NCBI RefSeq assembly: GCF_014651035.1
Contig: NZ_BMWC01000002.1
Coordinates: forward strand, 558,001 to 622,000
Reading direction: 5' to 3'
DNA length: 64,000 nucleotides
Source of the DNA: Streptomyces lomondensis
GTDB taxonomy: Bacteria > Actinomycetota > Actinomycetes > Streptomycetales > Streptomycetaceae
In this document: piece by piece, positions 36,001 through 45,680 of the stretch
Layout: every line of letters begins with the position of its first letter
How positions within the stretch are numbered: position 1 is the first letter of the stretch
Translations under genes and position numbers: made by a program
The notes under the pieces: generated by a model
What the model was told of the DNA's origin: nothing
The model's input: only the letters and a program-made list of their open reading frames with translations
The model's database searches: none

Positions 36001-36675
36001 ATGATCCGCATGGAATGGGACGGCTTCACCGACCGCGGGCGCTACAACGACTGGTACCTGAAGGAGCGGGACCGGTTCGCGGACCTGGCCCGGGACGCCG
36101 ACTGGGACGGCGTGTTCGGGGAGCTGGTGGAGCATCCCGAGCGGGTCAATCTCGCCCGCCCCGGCAACCGCAGCGGATTCGCGCCGCTGCACCAGGCCGC
36201 CTGGCACGGCGCCGGGATCGCGGTCGTCTCCCGGCTGATCGCGCACGGCGCCTGGCGCACCCAGCGCACCCGGGACGGACGGCTCCCGGTGGACATCGCA
36301 CGGGAGCGGGGCCACACGTATCTGCTGGAACTGCTGGAGCCGGTCGCGGTGCGGCAGCTCCCCGCCCCCGCCGATGCGCTGGAGCGCCACTTCCACGCGA
36401 TGCTGCGGGAGCGCACCGGCCGCTGCTTCGACGAGATCGAGCACCTCCTGCCACCGCTCGCGCCCCTGACGGAGGGCCTGGACGTGCGGATCTTCTTCCG
36501 GGTGGCCGGCATGATGGGCGGCTTCCACTACCGCCTCCACACGGACATCGTGCACGTGCACGGCAGTTCGCGGATGGACGGCGACCACGGGGACTTCTAC
36601 CAGGTGACCCCCGATGGCTGGACCAAGCTCCCCTACAGCCCCGGACGGCCATGGCCCTGGTCCTACCCGGACTGA
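36001..36675 (+). CDS. Ankyrin-repeat-containing hypothetical protein
   Basis: 224 residues, cytoplasmic. Two to three ankyrin-like units are visible (WDGVFGELVEHPERVN, RSGFAPLHQAAWHGAGIAVV, DGRLPVDIARERGHTYLLELL; about residues 35-115), then a second region with IFFRVAGMMGGFHYRL that I cannot assign. The ATG at 36001 or the one nine bases later (MEWDGF...) are equally possible; neither has a clear ribosome binding site. Divergent from acpS by 65 bases. Probably a protein-interaction module; function unknown. Confidence 0.75.
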   Translation: MIRMEWDGFTDRGRYNDWYLKERDRFADLARDADWDGVFGELVEHPERVNLARPGNRSGFAPLHQAAWHGAGIAVVSRLIAHGAWRTQRTRDGRLPVDIARERGHTYLLELLEPVAVRQLPAPADALERHFHAMLRERTGRCFDEIEHLLPPLAPLTEGLDVRIFFRVAGMMGGFHYRLHTDIVHVHGSSRMDGDHGDFYQVTPDGWTKLPYSPGRPWPWSYPD

Positions 36676-36768
36676 ACCCCCGATCTCCAACTACCCCTCC
36701 CCCTTGTACAGTTCGCGATGATCGCGATGAGCAAACGGCATCGCGCCAAACGGGAGGACGCACAGACC

Positions 36769-37113
36769 ATGAGGTTCAAGTCGCTGGGGACCGCGGCCAC
36801 GTCGATGGCTCTCTTCGCCACGGCCCTCACCGGCACCGTGGCGACGGCGGGCACCGCCGCAGCCGCTCCGCAGGACTGCAGCAAGGCGATCGTGAACGTG
36901 AAGGCCAAGGAGACCGTCAACGTCCGCTCCGCGCCGAAGAAGACGGCCACCGCCCTGGGTATCTGGGGCAAGGGCCAGCGGGGCGGCATCTGCAACGACG
37001 GCAAGGCCTACAAGGGCGGCTCGTACACGGCCTGCGGCAAGACCAGCAACATGTGGTACTACGGCGGCGACAAGGTGAACGGCTGGGTCCCGAAGACCTG
37101 CATCAACTGGTAG
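36769..37113 (+). CDS. Small secreted SH3-like protein
   Basis: 114 residues. GGGAGGACG lies about 10 bases before the ATG at 36769. The signal peptide (SLGTAATSMALFATALTGTV ... GTAAAAPQ) would be removed near residue 34. The mature part has VNVRSAPKKTATALGIWGKG, the bacterial SH3 (SH3b) pattern used for wall or peptide binding, plus four Cys that may form two disulfides (DCSKAIVN, GGICNDG, TACGKTS, KTCINW). Probably acts outside the cell at the wall. A strong terminator follows. Confidence 0.8.
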   Translation: MRFKSLGTAATSMALFATALTGTVATAGTAAAAPQDCSKAIVNVKAKETVNVRSAPKKTATALGIWGKGQRGGICNDGKAYKGGSYTACGKTSNMWYYGGDKVNGWVPKTCINW

Positions 37114-37130
37114 TCACCAGCCGATATCGA

Positions 37131-37160
37131 GGGCGAACGGCGACCGGCCGTTCGCCCTTT
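37131..37160. terminator. Terminator between the SH3-like gene and glmS
   Basis: GGGCGAACGG (37131-37140) and CCGTTCGCCC (37148-37157) form a perfect 10-bp stem followed by TTT. It separates two convergent genes and can serve both. Confidence 0.88.
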
Positions 37161-37171
37161 CCGTCGCCGCG

Positions 37172-39019
37172 CTACTCCACCGTCACCGACTTCGCCAGGT
37201 TCCGCGGCTGGTCCACCTCGTTGCCCCGGGCCGTCGCCAGCTCGCACGCGAACACCTGGAGCGGCACCGTGGCCACCAGCGGCTGGAGCAGGGTCGGCGT
37301 GGCCGGGATCCGGATCAGATGATCCGCGTAGGGCACGACCGCCTCGTCGCCCTCCTCGGCGATGACGATCGTCCGCGCTCCCCGCGCCCGGATCTCCTGG
37401 ATGTTGGACACGATCTTGTCGTGCAGCACGGACCGCCCCCGGGGCGAGGGGACGACCACGACCACCGGCAGGTCCTCCTCGATCAGCGCGATCGGCCCGT
37501 GCTTCAACTCGCCCGCCGCGAACCCCTCGGCGTGCATGTAAGCCAGCTCCTTGAGCTTCAGCGCGCCCTCCAGCGCCACGGGGTAGCCGACGTGCCGGCC
37601 GAGGAACAGCACCGTGTCCTTGGCGGCGAGCGTGCGGGCCAGCTCGCGGACCGGCTCCATCGTCCCCAGCACCTGCTCCACCGCACCGGCGATCGAGGAC
37701 AGGTCCCGGATCACCGCCCGGATCTCGTCGCCCCACTTGGTGCCCCGCACCTGGCCCAGGTACAGGGCGACCAGGTAGCAGGCGACGAGTTGCGTGAGGA
37801 ACGCCTTGGTGGAGGCGACCGCCACCTCCGGCCCGGCGTGCGTGTACAGCACCGCGTCCGACTCGCGCGGGATCGTCGAGCCGTTGGTGTTGCAGATCGC
37901 CAGGACCTTGGAGCCCTGCTCGCGGGCGTGCCGCAGCGCCATCAGCGTGTCCATGGTCTCGCCGGACTGGGAGATGGCGATGACCAGCGTCTGCGCGTCC
38001 AGGATCGGGTCCCGGTAGCGGAACTCGCTCGCCAGCTCCACCTCGCACGGAACGCGCGTCCAGTGCTCGATGGCGTACTTGGCGATCATCGCGGCGTGGA
38101 AGGCCGTACCGCACGCGACGATGACGACCTTGTCGATCTCCCGCAGCACCCTCGTGGGGATCCGCACCTCGTCCAGGGTCAGCGAACCGGAGCCGTCGAT
38201 ACGGCCCAGCAGGGTGTCGGCGACCGCCTTGGGCTGCTCGGCGATCTCCTTGAGCATGAAGTAGTCGTAGCCGCCCTTCTCCGCGGCCGAGGCGTCCCAG
38301 TCGACGTGGTAGGAGCGGACGTCGGCCGGGCGGCCGTCGAAGCCCGTCACCGTCACGCCGTCCCGGCGCAGCTCCACCACCTGGTCCTGGCCCAGCTCGA
38401 TCGCGGAGCGCGTGTGGGTGATGAACGCGGCGACGTCCGAGGCGAGGAAGGCCTCGCCCTCGCCGACGCCCACCACCAGCGGCGAGTTCCGCCGGGCGCC
38501 CACCACCACGTCCGGCTCGTCGGCGTGCACCGCGACCAGCGTGAACGCGCCCTCCAGCCGCCGACACACCAGCCGCATCGCCTCGGCGAGGTCCGCGCAG
38601 GAGGAGAACTCCTCGGCGAGCAGGTGCGCCACGACCTCGGTGTCGGTCTCGGAGGCCAGCTCGTGGCCGCGCTCCGCCAACTCGGCCCGCAGCGCGGCGA
38701 AGTTCTCGATGATGCCGTTGTGCACGACGGCGACGCGGCCCGCGTTGTCGATGTGCGGGTGGGCGTTGGCGTCGGTCGGGCCGCCGTGCGTGGCCCACCG
38801 GGTGTGCCCGATGCCCGTCGGGCCCGTCGGCAGCGGCCTGCCGTCCAGTTCCTTCTCCAGGTTGAGCAGCTTTCCGGCCTTCTTCGCCGTCGCCAGCCCG
38901 CCGTCGGCCAGGACGGCGACGCCCGCCGAGTCGTAGCCCCGGTACTCCAGCCGCTTCAGCCCGGCCATCACGACCTCGAGCGCCGACTGCGGCCCCACGT
39001 ATCCCACGATTCCACACAT
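37172..39019 (-). CDS. glmS: Glutamine-fructose-6-phosphate aminotransferase (isomerizing)
   Basis: 615-residue enzyme that makes glucosamine-6-phosphate from fructose-6-phosphate and glutamine, the first step to UDP-GlcNAc. The start MCGIVGYVG exposes catalytic Cys2 after Met removal; the frame upstream of it is therefore not used. The glutaminase domain has HTRWATHGGPTD and HNGIIEN; two SIS domains follow (VACGTAFHAAMIAKY, AISQSGETMDT) and the end reads QPRNLAKSVTVE. Together with glmM in this window it covers two of the hexosamine steps. I saw no glmS ribozyme upstream, as expected for actinobacteria. Confidence 0.97.
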   Translation of the reverse strand: MCGIVGYVGPQSALEVVMAGLKRLEYRGYDSAGVAVLADGGLATAKKAGKLLNLEKELDGRPLPTGPTGIGHTRWATHGGPTDANAHPHIDNAGRVAVVHNGIIENFAALRAELAERGHELASETDTEVVAHLLAEEFSSCADLAEAMRLVCRRLEGAFTLVAVHADEPDVVVGARRNSPLVVGVGEGEAFLASDVAAFITHTRSAIELGQDQVVELRRDGVTVTGFDGRPADVRSYHVDWDASAAEKGGYDYFMLKEIAEQPKAVADTLLGRIDGSGSLTLDEVRIPTRVLREIDKVVIVACGTAFHAAMIAKYAIEHWTRVPCEVELASEFRYRDPILDAQTLVIAISQSGETMDTLMALRHAREQGSKVLAICNTNGSTIPRESDAVLYTHAGPEVAVASTKAFLTQLVACYLVALYLGQVRGTKWGDEIRAVIRDLSSIAGAVEQVLGTMEPVRELARTLAAKDTVLFLGRHVGYPVALEGALKLKELAYMHAEGFAAGELKHGPIALIEEDLPVVVVVPSPRGRSVLHDKIVSNIQEIRARGARTIVIAEEGDEAVVPYADHLIRIPATPTLLQPLVATVPLQVFACELATARGNEVDQPRNLAKSVTVE

Positions 39020-39125
39020 GGAACGGCAGCTTAGGGTCGATTCCCGCGCCGAACCGGCCGCAGCGTGCCCGAAATCGGAAATTCCCACCGGGGTAGGAAG
39101 CTCGGAAGCGCTGAGCCTCCTGCTC

Positions 39126-39935
39126 TCAGACCTTCGCCCGATACGCCCTCATCGCCAGCGGATAGAAGACGAGTGCGATTCCCGCCGCCCAGACCAGGGA
39201 CCACAGCACCGGCTCCGCCACCGGCCCGCCGACCAGCAGCCCGCGGAAGGCGTCGGACAGATGCGTGACCGGGTTGACGTCGCTCCACGCCTGGAGCCAG
39301 CCGGGCATGGTGTCGACGACGACGAACGCGCTGCTGGTGAAGGTGATCGGGAAGATGAGCGTGAAGGCGAACGCCTGCACCTTCTCCGCGTCCCCGGCCA
39401 GCATCCCGATCAGCACCGCGCTCCAGGACACGGCCGCCGCGAACACCACCAGCAGCAGCGCGCCGAGCAGGAACCCGCCGAATCCGCCGGTGATGCGGAA
39501 GCCGAGCGCCAGACCGAGGCCGATCATCAGCAGCATCGCCCACACGTGCTTGGCGAGGTCGGCGGTGATCCGCCCGATCAGCGGGGCGGAGCGGGCGATG
39601 GGCAGGCTGCGCAGCCGGTCGAAGACGCCCTTGGTGAGGTCGGTGTTGAGCGCCATCGCCGTGTACACCGTCATGAACAGGGTGTTCTGCACGATGATCC
39701 CGGGCAGCGCGTACTTCAGGTACGCGTCGGGCGATCCGGCCATCTGCCCGCCCAGCACATAGGTGAACAGGAACACGAACATGATCGGCGTGATGCTGTA
39801 GTCGACCAGTTCGAGCGGGTTGTGCTTGACGGCGACCAGGCTCCGCCAGGCCATCGTGAAGGTCTGCCGCAGCCCGGCGAGGGGCGGCACCCGGCCCGAC
39901 CCGGTGACCGGCGCCGTGACGGTGGTGGCGGTCAT
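39126..39935 (-). CDS. ABC-2 type transporter permease (DrrB-like)
   Basis: 269-residue membrane protein with six predicted helices (SITPIMFVFLFTYVLGG, HVWAMLLMIGLGLALGF, FLLGALLLVVFAAAVSW, and others). Resembles the daunorubicin exporter permease DrrB and related efflux systems. Its ATG overlaps the stop of the ATPase gene (ATGA), so both subunits are made together. Likely exports a lipophilic compound or antibiotic; the substrate is unknown. Confidence 0.92.
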   Translation of the reverse strand: MTATTVTAPVTGSGRVPPLAGLRQTFTMAWRSLVAVKHNPLELVDYSITPIMFVFLFTYVLGGQMAGSPDAYLKYALPGIIVQNTLFMTVYTAMALNTDLTKGVFDRLRSLPIARSAPLIGRITADLAKHVWAMLLMIGLGLALGFRITGGFGGFLLGALLLVVFAAAVSWSAVLIGMLAGDAEKVQAFAFTLIFPITFTSSAFVVVDTMPGWLQAWSDVNPVTHLSDAFRGLLVGGPVAEPVLWSLVWAAGIALVFYPLAMRAYRAKV

Positions 39936-40939
39936 GACCGGCTCACCGCCCTCTCCAGCTCGCCCTCGTCCCGGACGGCCGCGCCGCCGTCCTCCTCGGG
40001 CTCGCCCGGTTCGGCCCGGTGGCCGGTCAGGGCGAGGAAGACCTCGTCGAGCGAGGAGCGGCGCAGGGCCAGCTCGCCCACCGCGATGCCCTCCCGGTCC
40101 AGCGCGCGCACGACGGCCGGCATCAGCTCGGGGTCCTTCACCGGCGCGGTGACCCTCTCGCCCTCGATCCGGGCCTCCGGGCCGGCGGCCCCGGCCACCA
40201 GCGCGTGCGCCCGTACGAGGTCCTGCCCGAGGATCGGCCGGAGTTCCAGGACCTGCCCGCCGACCTGGGCCTTCAGCCGGTCCGGCGTCCCCTCGGCGAT
40301 CACCCGGCCCTTGTCGATCACCACGATGTCGTCGGCGAGCACATCGGCCTCGTTCAGGTACTGCGTGGTCAGCAGGGCGGTCGCCCCGTCCGCGACCAGG
40401 CCGCGCAGCAGGTCCCACAGCTCACCGCGGCTGTGCGGATCCAGGCCGGTGGTCGGCTCGTCGAGAAAGAGGATGCTGGGCCGGCCGACGAGGCTGGCCG
40501 CGAGATCCAGCCGCCGCCGCATGCCTCCCGAGTAGGTCTTCACGGCCCGCCCGGCCGCGTCCGTCAGCTGGAAGCGCTCCAGCAGCTCACCCGCCCGCGC
40601 CTTGGCCTCCCGCCGCGGCAGCCCCAGCAGCCGGCCGATGAGCAGCAGGTTCTCCGTACCGGTCAGGTTCTCGTCCACCGCCGCGTACTGCCCGGTCAGC
40701 CCCACCAGGGAGCGCACCACCCCGGCCTCCCGGACCACGTCGTGCCCGGCGACCCGGGCCCGGCCGCCGTCCGGCCGCAGCAGCGTGGCGAAGATCCGCA
40801 CCGCGGTCGTCTTCCCCGCGCCGTTGGGACCCAGCAGCCCGAGCACCGTGCCCTTGCGGGCCGCCAGATCGACACCGGCCAGCGCCTGCGTCTCCCGGAA
40901 CCGTTTGACCAGGCCTTCCGCCTCTATCGCATACGTCAT
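39932..40939 (-). CDS. ABC transporter ATP-binding protein (DrrA-like)
   Basis: 335-residue ATPase. Walker A GPNGAGKTT, ABC signature YSGGMRRRLDLA, Walker B ILFLDEPTTGLD, and a C-terminal DrrA-type extension (DRLKAQVGGQVLELRP...EGIAVGELALRRSSLDEVFL). The ATG at 40939 gives the usual MTYAIEAEGLVKRF start. Forms an exporter with the permease downstream. Divergent from coaA with a 170-base promoter region between them; no regulator gene is adjacent. Confidence 0.93.
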   Translation of the reverse strand: MTYAIEAEGLVKRFRETQALAGVDLAARKGTVLGLLGPNGAGKTTAVRIFATLLRPDGGRARVAGHDVVREAGVVRSLVGLTGQYAAVDENLTGTENLLLIGRLLGLPRREAKARAGELLERFQLTDAAGRAVKTYSGGMRRRLDLAASLVGRPSILFLDEPTTGLDPHSRGELWDLLRGLVADGATALLTTQYLNEADVLADDIVVIDKGRVIAEGTPDRLKAQVGGQVLELRPILGQDLVRAHALVAGAAGPEARIEGERVTAPVKDPELMPAVVRALDREGIAVGELALRRSSLDEVFLALTGHRAEPGEPEEDGGAAVRDEGELERAVSRS

Positions 40940-41109
40940 GGTCACCCCTCGGCGTCCGTGGACCCCGGGCCGGGCCCACCCTTCCCACAACTGTGACGCA
41001 CGCCACTGACATTCCTCCCCTTGGCCGGATTTCTCCCCCGGGGACGGGCCGAAAGCCCGCGTGACGGATCCCACCCCACCGCCCGTTCGTGCGCCCGTCA
41101 CAATGGACT

Positions 41110-42099
41110 GTGATCTCTCCGGTCTCCCCGATGCCCCGGAGCGCCCACCGGCCCCGCCCGGAGGCGACTCCCTACGTCGACCTCACCCGAGCCGAGTGGA
41201 GCGCGCTGCGCGACAAGACGCCGCTGCCGCTGACGGCCGAGGAGGTCGAGAAGCTGCGCGGCCTCGGCGATGTCATCGACCTCGACGAGGTGCGGGACAT
41301 CTACCTCCCGCTGTCCCGGCTTCTCAACCTCTACGTCGGGGCCACGGACGGCCTGAGAGGAGCACTCAACACGTTCCTCGGCGAGCAGGGCTCCCAGTCC
41401 GGCACCCCGTTCGTCATAGGCGTCGCCGGCTCGGTCGCTGTCGGCAAGTCGACGGTCGCCCGCCTCCTCCAGGCCCTGCTCTCGCGCTGGCCGGAGCACC
41501 CGCGGGTCGAGCTGGTCACCACCGACGGCTTCCTGCTGCCCACCAAGGAGCTCCAGGCCCGCGGCCTGATGTCGCGGAAAGGTTTCCCCGAGTCCTACGA
41601 CCGCCGGGCGCTGACCCGCTTCGTCGCCGACATCAAGGCCGGCAAGGACGAGGTCACCGCCCCCGTCTACTCCCACCTGATCTACGACATCGTCCCCGAC
41701 GAGAGGCTCACGGTCCGCCGCCCCGACATCCTGATCGTCGAGGGCCTGAACGTCCTCCAGCCCGCCCTGCCCGGCAAGGACGGCCGCACCCGGGTCGGCC
41801 TCGCCGACTACTTCGACTTCAGCGTGTACGTCGACGCCCGCGTCGAGGACATCGAGCACTGGTACCTCGCCCGCTTCCGCAAGCTGCGCGCCACCGCCTT
41901 CCAGAACCCGTCCTCGTACTTCCGCAAGTACACCCAGGTCTCCGAGGAGGAGGCCCTCGACTACGCCCGGACGATGTGGCGCACGATCAACCGGCCCAAC
42001 CTGGTCGAGAACATCGCCCCCACCCGCGGCCGCGCCACCCTCGTGCTGCGCAAGGGCCCGGACCACAAGGTGCAGCGGCTGAGCCTGCGCAAGCTGTGA
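41110..42099 (+). CDS. coaA: Pantothenate kinase type I
   Basis: 329-residue kinase for the first step of CoA synthesis. P-loop GSVAVGKST (residues 107-115), a substrate-binding [12 protein letters not shown] and EGLNVLQP follow; length fits bacterial CoaA, which is feedback-inhibited by CoA. The GTG at 41110 gives [14 protein letters not shown], as in S. coelicolor as I recall; an in-frame GTG seven codons earlier is possible. Confidence 0.95.
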   Translation: MISPVSPMPRSAHRPRPEATPYVDLTRAEWSALRDKTPLPLTAEEVEKLRGLGDVIDLDEVRDIYLPLSRLLNLYVGATDGLRGALNTFLGEQGSQSGTPFVIGVAGSVAVGKSTVARLLQALLSRWPEHPRVELVTTDGFLLPTKELQARGLMSRKGFPESYDRRALTRFVADIKAGKDEVTAPVYSHLIYDIVPDERLTVRRPDILIVEGLNVLQPALPGKDGRTRVGLADYFDFSVYVDARVEDIEHWYLARFRKLRATAFQNPSSYFRKYTQVSEEEALDYARTMWRTINRPNLVENIAPTRGRATLVLRKGPDHKVQRLSLRKL

Positions 42100-42122
42100 C
42101 GCCCTGGCGAAAAGCCTGTTAG

Positions 42123-43064
42123 ATGGTCGCCATGCTCCATCTGCGCCTGATCACGCCGTGCGAGAAGACCGACGACGTGGTGCGGCTGATCGAGAAGACG
42201 GTCGGCACCACGCACCTCGTCGTGCTGCCGGACAGCGCCCGCGACCCCGCCGGGGACGTGGTGATGTGCGACGTGGCCCGCGAGGCGGGCGACGAACTGC
42301 TCACCGGGCTGCGGGAGCTGGGCCTCGACTCCAGCGGTTCCATCGCCGTCGAGTCCATCGACCTGTCCCTGTCCGCGCGCGCCGACAAGGCCGAGGCCGA
42401 CGCGCCCGGCGAGGGCGCGGACGCGGTCCTGTGGGAGCACCTGAGCGACGCGACCCACGAGGAGTCGACCCTCTCCGTCACCTACCTGGCGTTCATCACG
42501 CTCGCCACGATGATCGCGGCCTGCGGTGTGGTCCTGGACAACGCGATCCTGATCGTGGGCGCCATGGCGGTGGGCCCGGAGTTCGGCCCGCTCGCCGGCA
42601 TCTGCACCGCGATCGTCCAGCGCCGGCCACGCCTGGCCCTGCGCTCCCTGACCGCCCTGCTCGTGGGCTTCGCGGCGGCGATGGCGGTGACGGTCGGCTT
42701 CAGCCTCTTCATGGACGCCGTCGGCCTGTTCACCCAGGACCAGTTGAAGGCCGACCGCCCCAACACCGGCTTCATCTACGCCCCCGACTGGTTCTCCTTC
42801 GTCGTGGCGGTCCTGGCCGGAATCGCCGGCACCCTCTCCCTGACCTCCGCCAAGTCCGGACTCCTGGTCGGCGTGGCCATCTCCGTCACCACGGTCCCGG
42901 CCGCCGCGAACGCCGCGGTGGCCCTGAGCTACGGCGACACGAAACAGACCTGGGGCTCCACGGAGCAACTCCTGCTGAACCTGCTGGGCATCATCCTGGC
43001 GGGCACGGCAACGCTGGCGGCCCAGAAGTGGTTCTGGTCCAGACAGCGCAAGAACACGCCCTGA
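42123..43064 (+). CDS. DUF389 family membrane protein
   Basis: 313 residues. After an N-terminal soluble domain (LHLRLITPCEKTDDVVRLIE, about residues 4-110) come a series of hydrophobic helices (LAFITLATMIAACGVVLDNA, LIVGAMAVGPEFGPLAGI, ALTALLVGFAAAMAVTVGFS, VVAVLAGIAGTLSLTSAKSG) that form the DUF389 core, including the conserved GAMAVGPEFGPL. Function is unknown in this family. An alternative ATG lies three codons downstream. Follows coaA by 23 bases and is probably co-transcribed with it. Confidence 0.85.
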   Translation: MVAMLHLRLITPCEKTDDVVRLIEKTVGTTHLVVLPDSARDPAGDVVMCDVAREAGDELLTGLRELGLDSSGSIAVESIDLSLSARADKAEADAPGEGADAVLWEHLSDATHEESTLSVTYLAFITLATMIAACGVVLDNAILIVGAMAVGPEFGPLAGICTAIVQRRPRLALRSLTALLVGFAAAMAVTVGFSLFMDAVGLFTQDQLKADRPNTGFIYAPDWFSFVVAVLAGIAGTLSLTSAKSGLLVGVAISVTTVPAAANAAVALSYGDTKQTWGSTEQLLLNLLGIILAGTATLAAQKWFWSRQRKNTP

Positions 43065-43073
43065 AGGGCAGCT

Positions 43074-43123
43074 CCCCAGGGGCGCGGGGAACTGCGCGAC
43101 AAGCCACGAAGCACCCGCAGCCC
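43074..43123 (+). repeat. Dispersed intergenic repeat GGGGCGCGGGGAACTGCGCG, copy A
   Basis: Core GGGGCGCGGGGAACTGCGCG at 43079-43098, then ACAAGCCACGAAGCACCCGC. It lies between the convergent DUF389 and glmM genes. Three more copies occur in this window (48072, 48747, 51595), all intergenic and all in the same orientation. Confidence 0.85.
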
Positions 43124-43157
43124 GCCCACAACAGAACCCCCGCCCCCTGCCCGGTCA

Positions 43158-44516
43158 TCAACCAAGCGCGGACTTCACCACATCGGCCAGCCGCCCCGCC
43201 ACAGACCGAGCCTGCTCGATATCCGCCGCCTCCACCATCACCCGAACCAACGGCTCGGTCCCGGACGGCCGAAGCAACACCCGCCCCGTAACACCCAGCT
43301 CCCGTTCCGCGTCAGCGACGGCACTCGCGAGCTCCGCGGACGTCTTCACCCGCGACCTGTCCACGTCCGGCACATTGATCAGCACCTGCGGCAGCCGCTC
43401 CATGACCGAGGCCAGCTCCCGCAGCGGACGCCCGCTCCCGGCCACCCGAGCCGCCAGCAGCAGCCCGGTCAGCGTCCCGTCGCCGGTCGTCGCATGGTCG
43501 AGGACGATCACGTGCCCGGACTGCTCGCCCCCGAGGGCGAACCCGTGCTCCTTCATCTCCTCCAGCACGTACCGGTCACCCACGGCCGTCTGCACCAGCC
43601 GGATGCCCTCCCGCTCCATGGCCAGCTTGAAGCCCAGGTTGGACATCACCGTCGCCACGACCGTGTCGGACCGCAGCGCGGACTGCTCCCGCATCGCCAG
43701 CGCGAGCACGGCGAGGATCTGGTCCCCGTCCACCTCCTCACCGGTGTGGTCCACGGCGAGGCACCGGTCGGCGTCGCCGTCGTGCGCGATGCCGAGGTCG
43801 GCCCCGTGCTCGACGACGGCGGCCTTGAGCAGGTCCAGGTGCGTCGAACCGCACCCGTCGTTGATGTTGAGCCCGTCCGGCTCGGTCCCGATCGTGACGA
43901 CCTCGGCCCCGGCCCGCTGGAACGCCTCCGGCGAGACCCGGGCGGCCGCGCCGTGCGCCTCGTCGAGGACGACCTTCAGCCCCTCCAGCCGGTTCGGCAG
44001 GACACCCAGCAGATGCGCGACGTACCGGTCGAAGCCCTCGCCGTACTCGCGCACGCGGCCCACCCCGGCGCCGGTCGGCCGGTCCCACGGGGCGCCGGTG
44101 CGGTGCTCCTCGTAGACGGACTCGATCCGGTCCTCCAGCTCGTCGGCGAGTTTGTGCCCGCCGCGGGCGAAGAACTTGATGCCGTTGTCGGGCATGGCGT
44201 TGTGGCTCGCGGAGAGCATCACGCCGAGGTCGGCGCCGAGCGACCCGGTCAGGAACGCCACCGCGGGCGTCGGCAGCACGCCGACCCGCAGGACGTCCAC
44301 ACCGGCGCTGGCGAGGCCCGCGACCACGGCGGCCTCCAGGAACTCTCCGGACGCGCGGGGGTCCCGCCCGACGATCGCGGTGGGCCGGTGTCCCTCGAAC
44401 GTGCCCGCCTCGGCCAGTACGTGCGCCGCGGCCACGGAGAGGCCCAGGGCCATCTCCGCCGTCAGATCCGCGTTGGCGACACCGCGCACGCCGTCCGTGC
44501 CGAAGAGTCGTCCCAC
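43158..44516 (-). CDS. glmM: Phosphoglucosamine mutase
   Basis: 452-residue enzyme converting glucosamine-6-P to glucosamine-1-P for UDP-GlcNAc. GTG start after GGAGGACAGCACA, giving [15 protein letters not shown]. Phosphoserine Ser104 is in LSASHN, the Mg-binding loop is DGDADRC, and the sugar-binding GGEQSGH and the phosphate-binding [10 protein letters not shown] close the protein. Lies downstream of rpsI on the same strand, as in many actinobacteria. Confidence 0.97.
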   Translation of the reverse strand: MGRLFGTDGVRGVANADLTAEMALGLSVAAAHVLAEAGTFEGHRPTAIVGRDPRASGEFLEAAVVAGLASAGVDVLRVGVLPTPAVAFLTGSLGADLGVMLSASHNAMPDNGIKFFARGGHKLADELEDRIESVYEEHRTGAPWDRPTGAGVGRVREYGEGFDRYVAHLLGVLPNRLEGLKVVLDEAHGAAARVSPEAFQRAGAEVVTIGTEPDGLNINDGCGSTHLDLLKAAVVEHGADLGIAHDGDADRCLAVDHTGEEVDGDQILAVLALAMREQSALRSDTVVATVMSNLGFKLAMEREGIRLVQTAVGDRYVLEEMKEHGFALGGEQSGHVIVLDHATTGDGTLTGLLLAARVAGSGRPLRELASVMERLPQVLINVPDVDRSRVKTSAELASAVADAERELGVTGRVLLRPSGTEPLVRVMVEAADIEQARSVAGRLADVVKSALG

Positions 44517-44612
44517 TGTGCTGTCCTCCGAATTGCTGAAGAGAATGCGGCTCACATCCCCTGAGTACATCCCTGAGACTGTCCGGGGGCGGTAGGGGTT
44601 GTGTAAACGAAC

Positions 44613-44644
44613 CGCCCCGGCAGCACGTCCGTGCCGCCGGGGCG
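44613..44644 (-). terminator. Terminator downstream of rpsI
   Basis: CGCCCCGGC...GCAC pairs with GTGC...GCCGGGGCG across one mismatch, loop GTCC. It lies between the rpsI stop and the glmM start and should end most of the rplM-rpsI message. Confidence 0.8.
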
Positions 44645-44681
44645 ATCGTTGCGAAGCCAGTCGCCAGGACAGGCGACTCGA

Positions 44682-45194
44682 TTAGCGCTTGCTGTACTGC
44701 GGGGCCTTGCGGGCCTTCTTCAGACCGGCCTTCTTGCGCTCGACCGCACGGTCGTCGCGGCGGAGGAACCCGGCCTTCTTCAGCGGGCCGCGGTTGTTGT
44801 CGACGTCCGCCTCGTTCAGCGCGCGGGCGACACCGAGACGGAGCGCACCGGCCTGACCGGAGACACCGCCACCGGCGATGCGGGCGACGACGTCGTAGCG
44901 GCCCTCGAGCTCGAGCACCTTGAAGGGCTCGTTGACTTCCTGCTGGTGCACCTTGTTCGGGAAGTAGTCCTCGAGGGTGCGACCGTTGATCTTCCACTTG
45001 CCGGTGCCCGGGACGATCCGGACGCGGGCGATGGCGTTCTTGCGACGGCCCAGGCCGGCGGCCGGCTGGGGCTCGCCGAAGCGGGAGGCCATGGACTCCG
45101 AGGTGTACTCACCCTCGACGGGGACCTCGGACTCGGTGGTGTAGCTGTCGATGTCAAGCTCTTCGAGCGGCTGCTCGGCAGTGGTCTCGGCCAC
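44682..45194 (-). CDS. rpsI: 30S ribosomal protein S9
   Basis: 170 residues. The conserved S9 core begins near residue 47 ([15 protein letters not shown]) and ends in the basic tail [12 protein letters not shown] that reaches the P-site tRNA. The first 45 residues are an acidic extension ([20 protein letters not shown] type) typical of actinobacterial S9. GTG start with GAGGAG before it. Second gene of the rplM-rpsI operon, 42 bases after rplM. Confidence 0.96.
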   Translation of the reverse strand: MAETTAEQPLEELDIDSYTTESEVPVEGEYTSESMASRFGEPQPAAGLGRRKNAIARVRIVPGTGKWKINGRTLEDYFPNKVHQQEVNEPFKVLELEGRYDVVARIAGGGVSGQAGALRLGVARALNEADVDNNRGPLKKAGFLRRDDRAVERKKAGLKKARKAPQYSKR

Positions 45195-45236
45195 GATTCT
45201 CCTCAGATTCTCTTCAGTCTTAGGGGGTGGCCGGAC

Positions 45237-45680
45237 TTACTGCGCGACCTGGGTGATCTCGTACGGCTGCGGCTGCTGCGCGCCGTGCGGGTGCTGGTCA
45301 CCCTTGTAGACCTTCAGCTTCGAGAGCATCTGACGGCCCAGAGTGTTCTTGGGGAGCATGCCCTTGACGGCCTTCTCGATGGCCTTCTCGGGGTTCTTGT
45401 CGAGCAGCTCGTCGTAGCGGACGGAGCGCAGACCACCCGGGTAGCCGGAGTGGCGGTACGCCATCTTCTGGGTCCGCTTGTTGCCGGACAGGTGCACCTT
45501 GTCGGCGTTGATGATGATGACGAAGTCACCAGCGTCGACGTGCGGCGCGTAGATCGGCTTGTGCTTGCCCCGGAGAAGGGTCGCTGCGGTGGTGGCGAGA
45601 CGGCCCAGGACGACGTCCTGAGCGTCAATGACGTGCCACTGGCGCGTCACATCGCCGGGCTTGGGGCTGTACGTACGCAC
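45237..45680 (-). CDS. rplM: 50S ribosomal protein L13
   Basis: 147 residues, normal length. [19 protein letters not shown] at the start and [19 protein letters not shown] in the centre are clear L13 signatures. GTG start after GAAGGC. First gene of the rplM-rpsI operon, preceded by a leader of about 170 bases and a housekeeping-type promoter. Confidence 0.96.
   Translation of the reverse strand: MRTYSPKPGDVTRQWHVIDAQDVVLGRLATTAATLLRGKHKPIYAPHVDAGDFVIIINADKVHLSGNKRTQKMAYRHSGYPGGLRSVRYDELLDKNPEKAIEKAVKGMLPKNTLGRQMLSKLKVYKGDQHPHGAQQPQPYEITQVAQ

Noticed and set aside
37020..39100. glmS ribozyme upstream of or within the glmS leader
   Set aside because: No pseudoknot-like catalytic core seen; these ribozymes are a Firmicutes feature.
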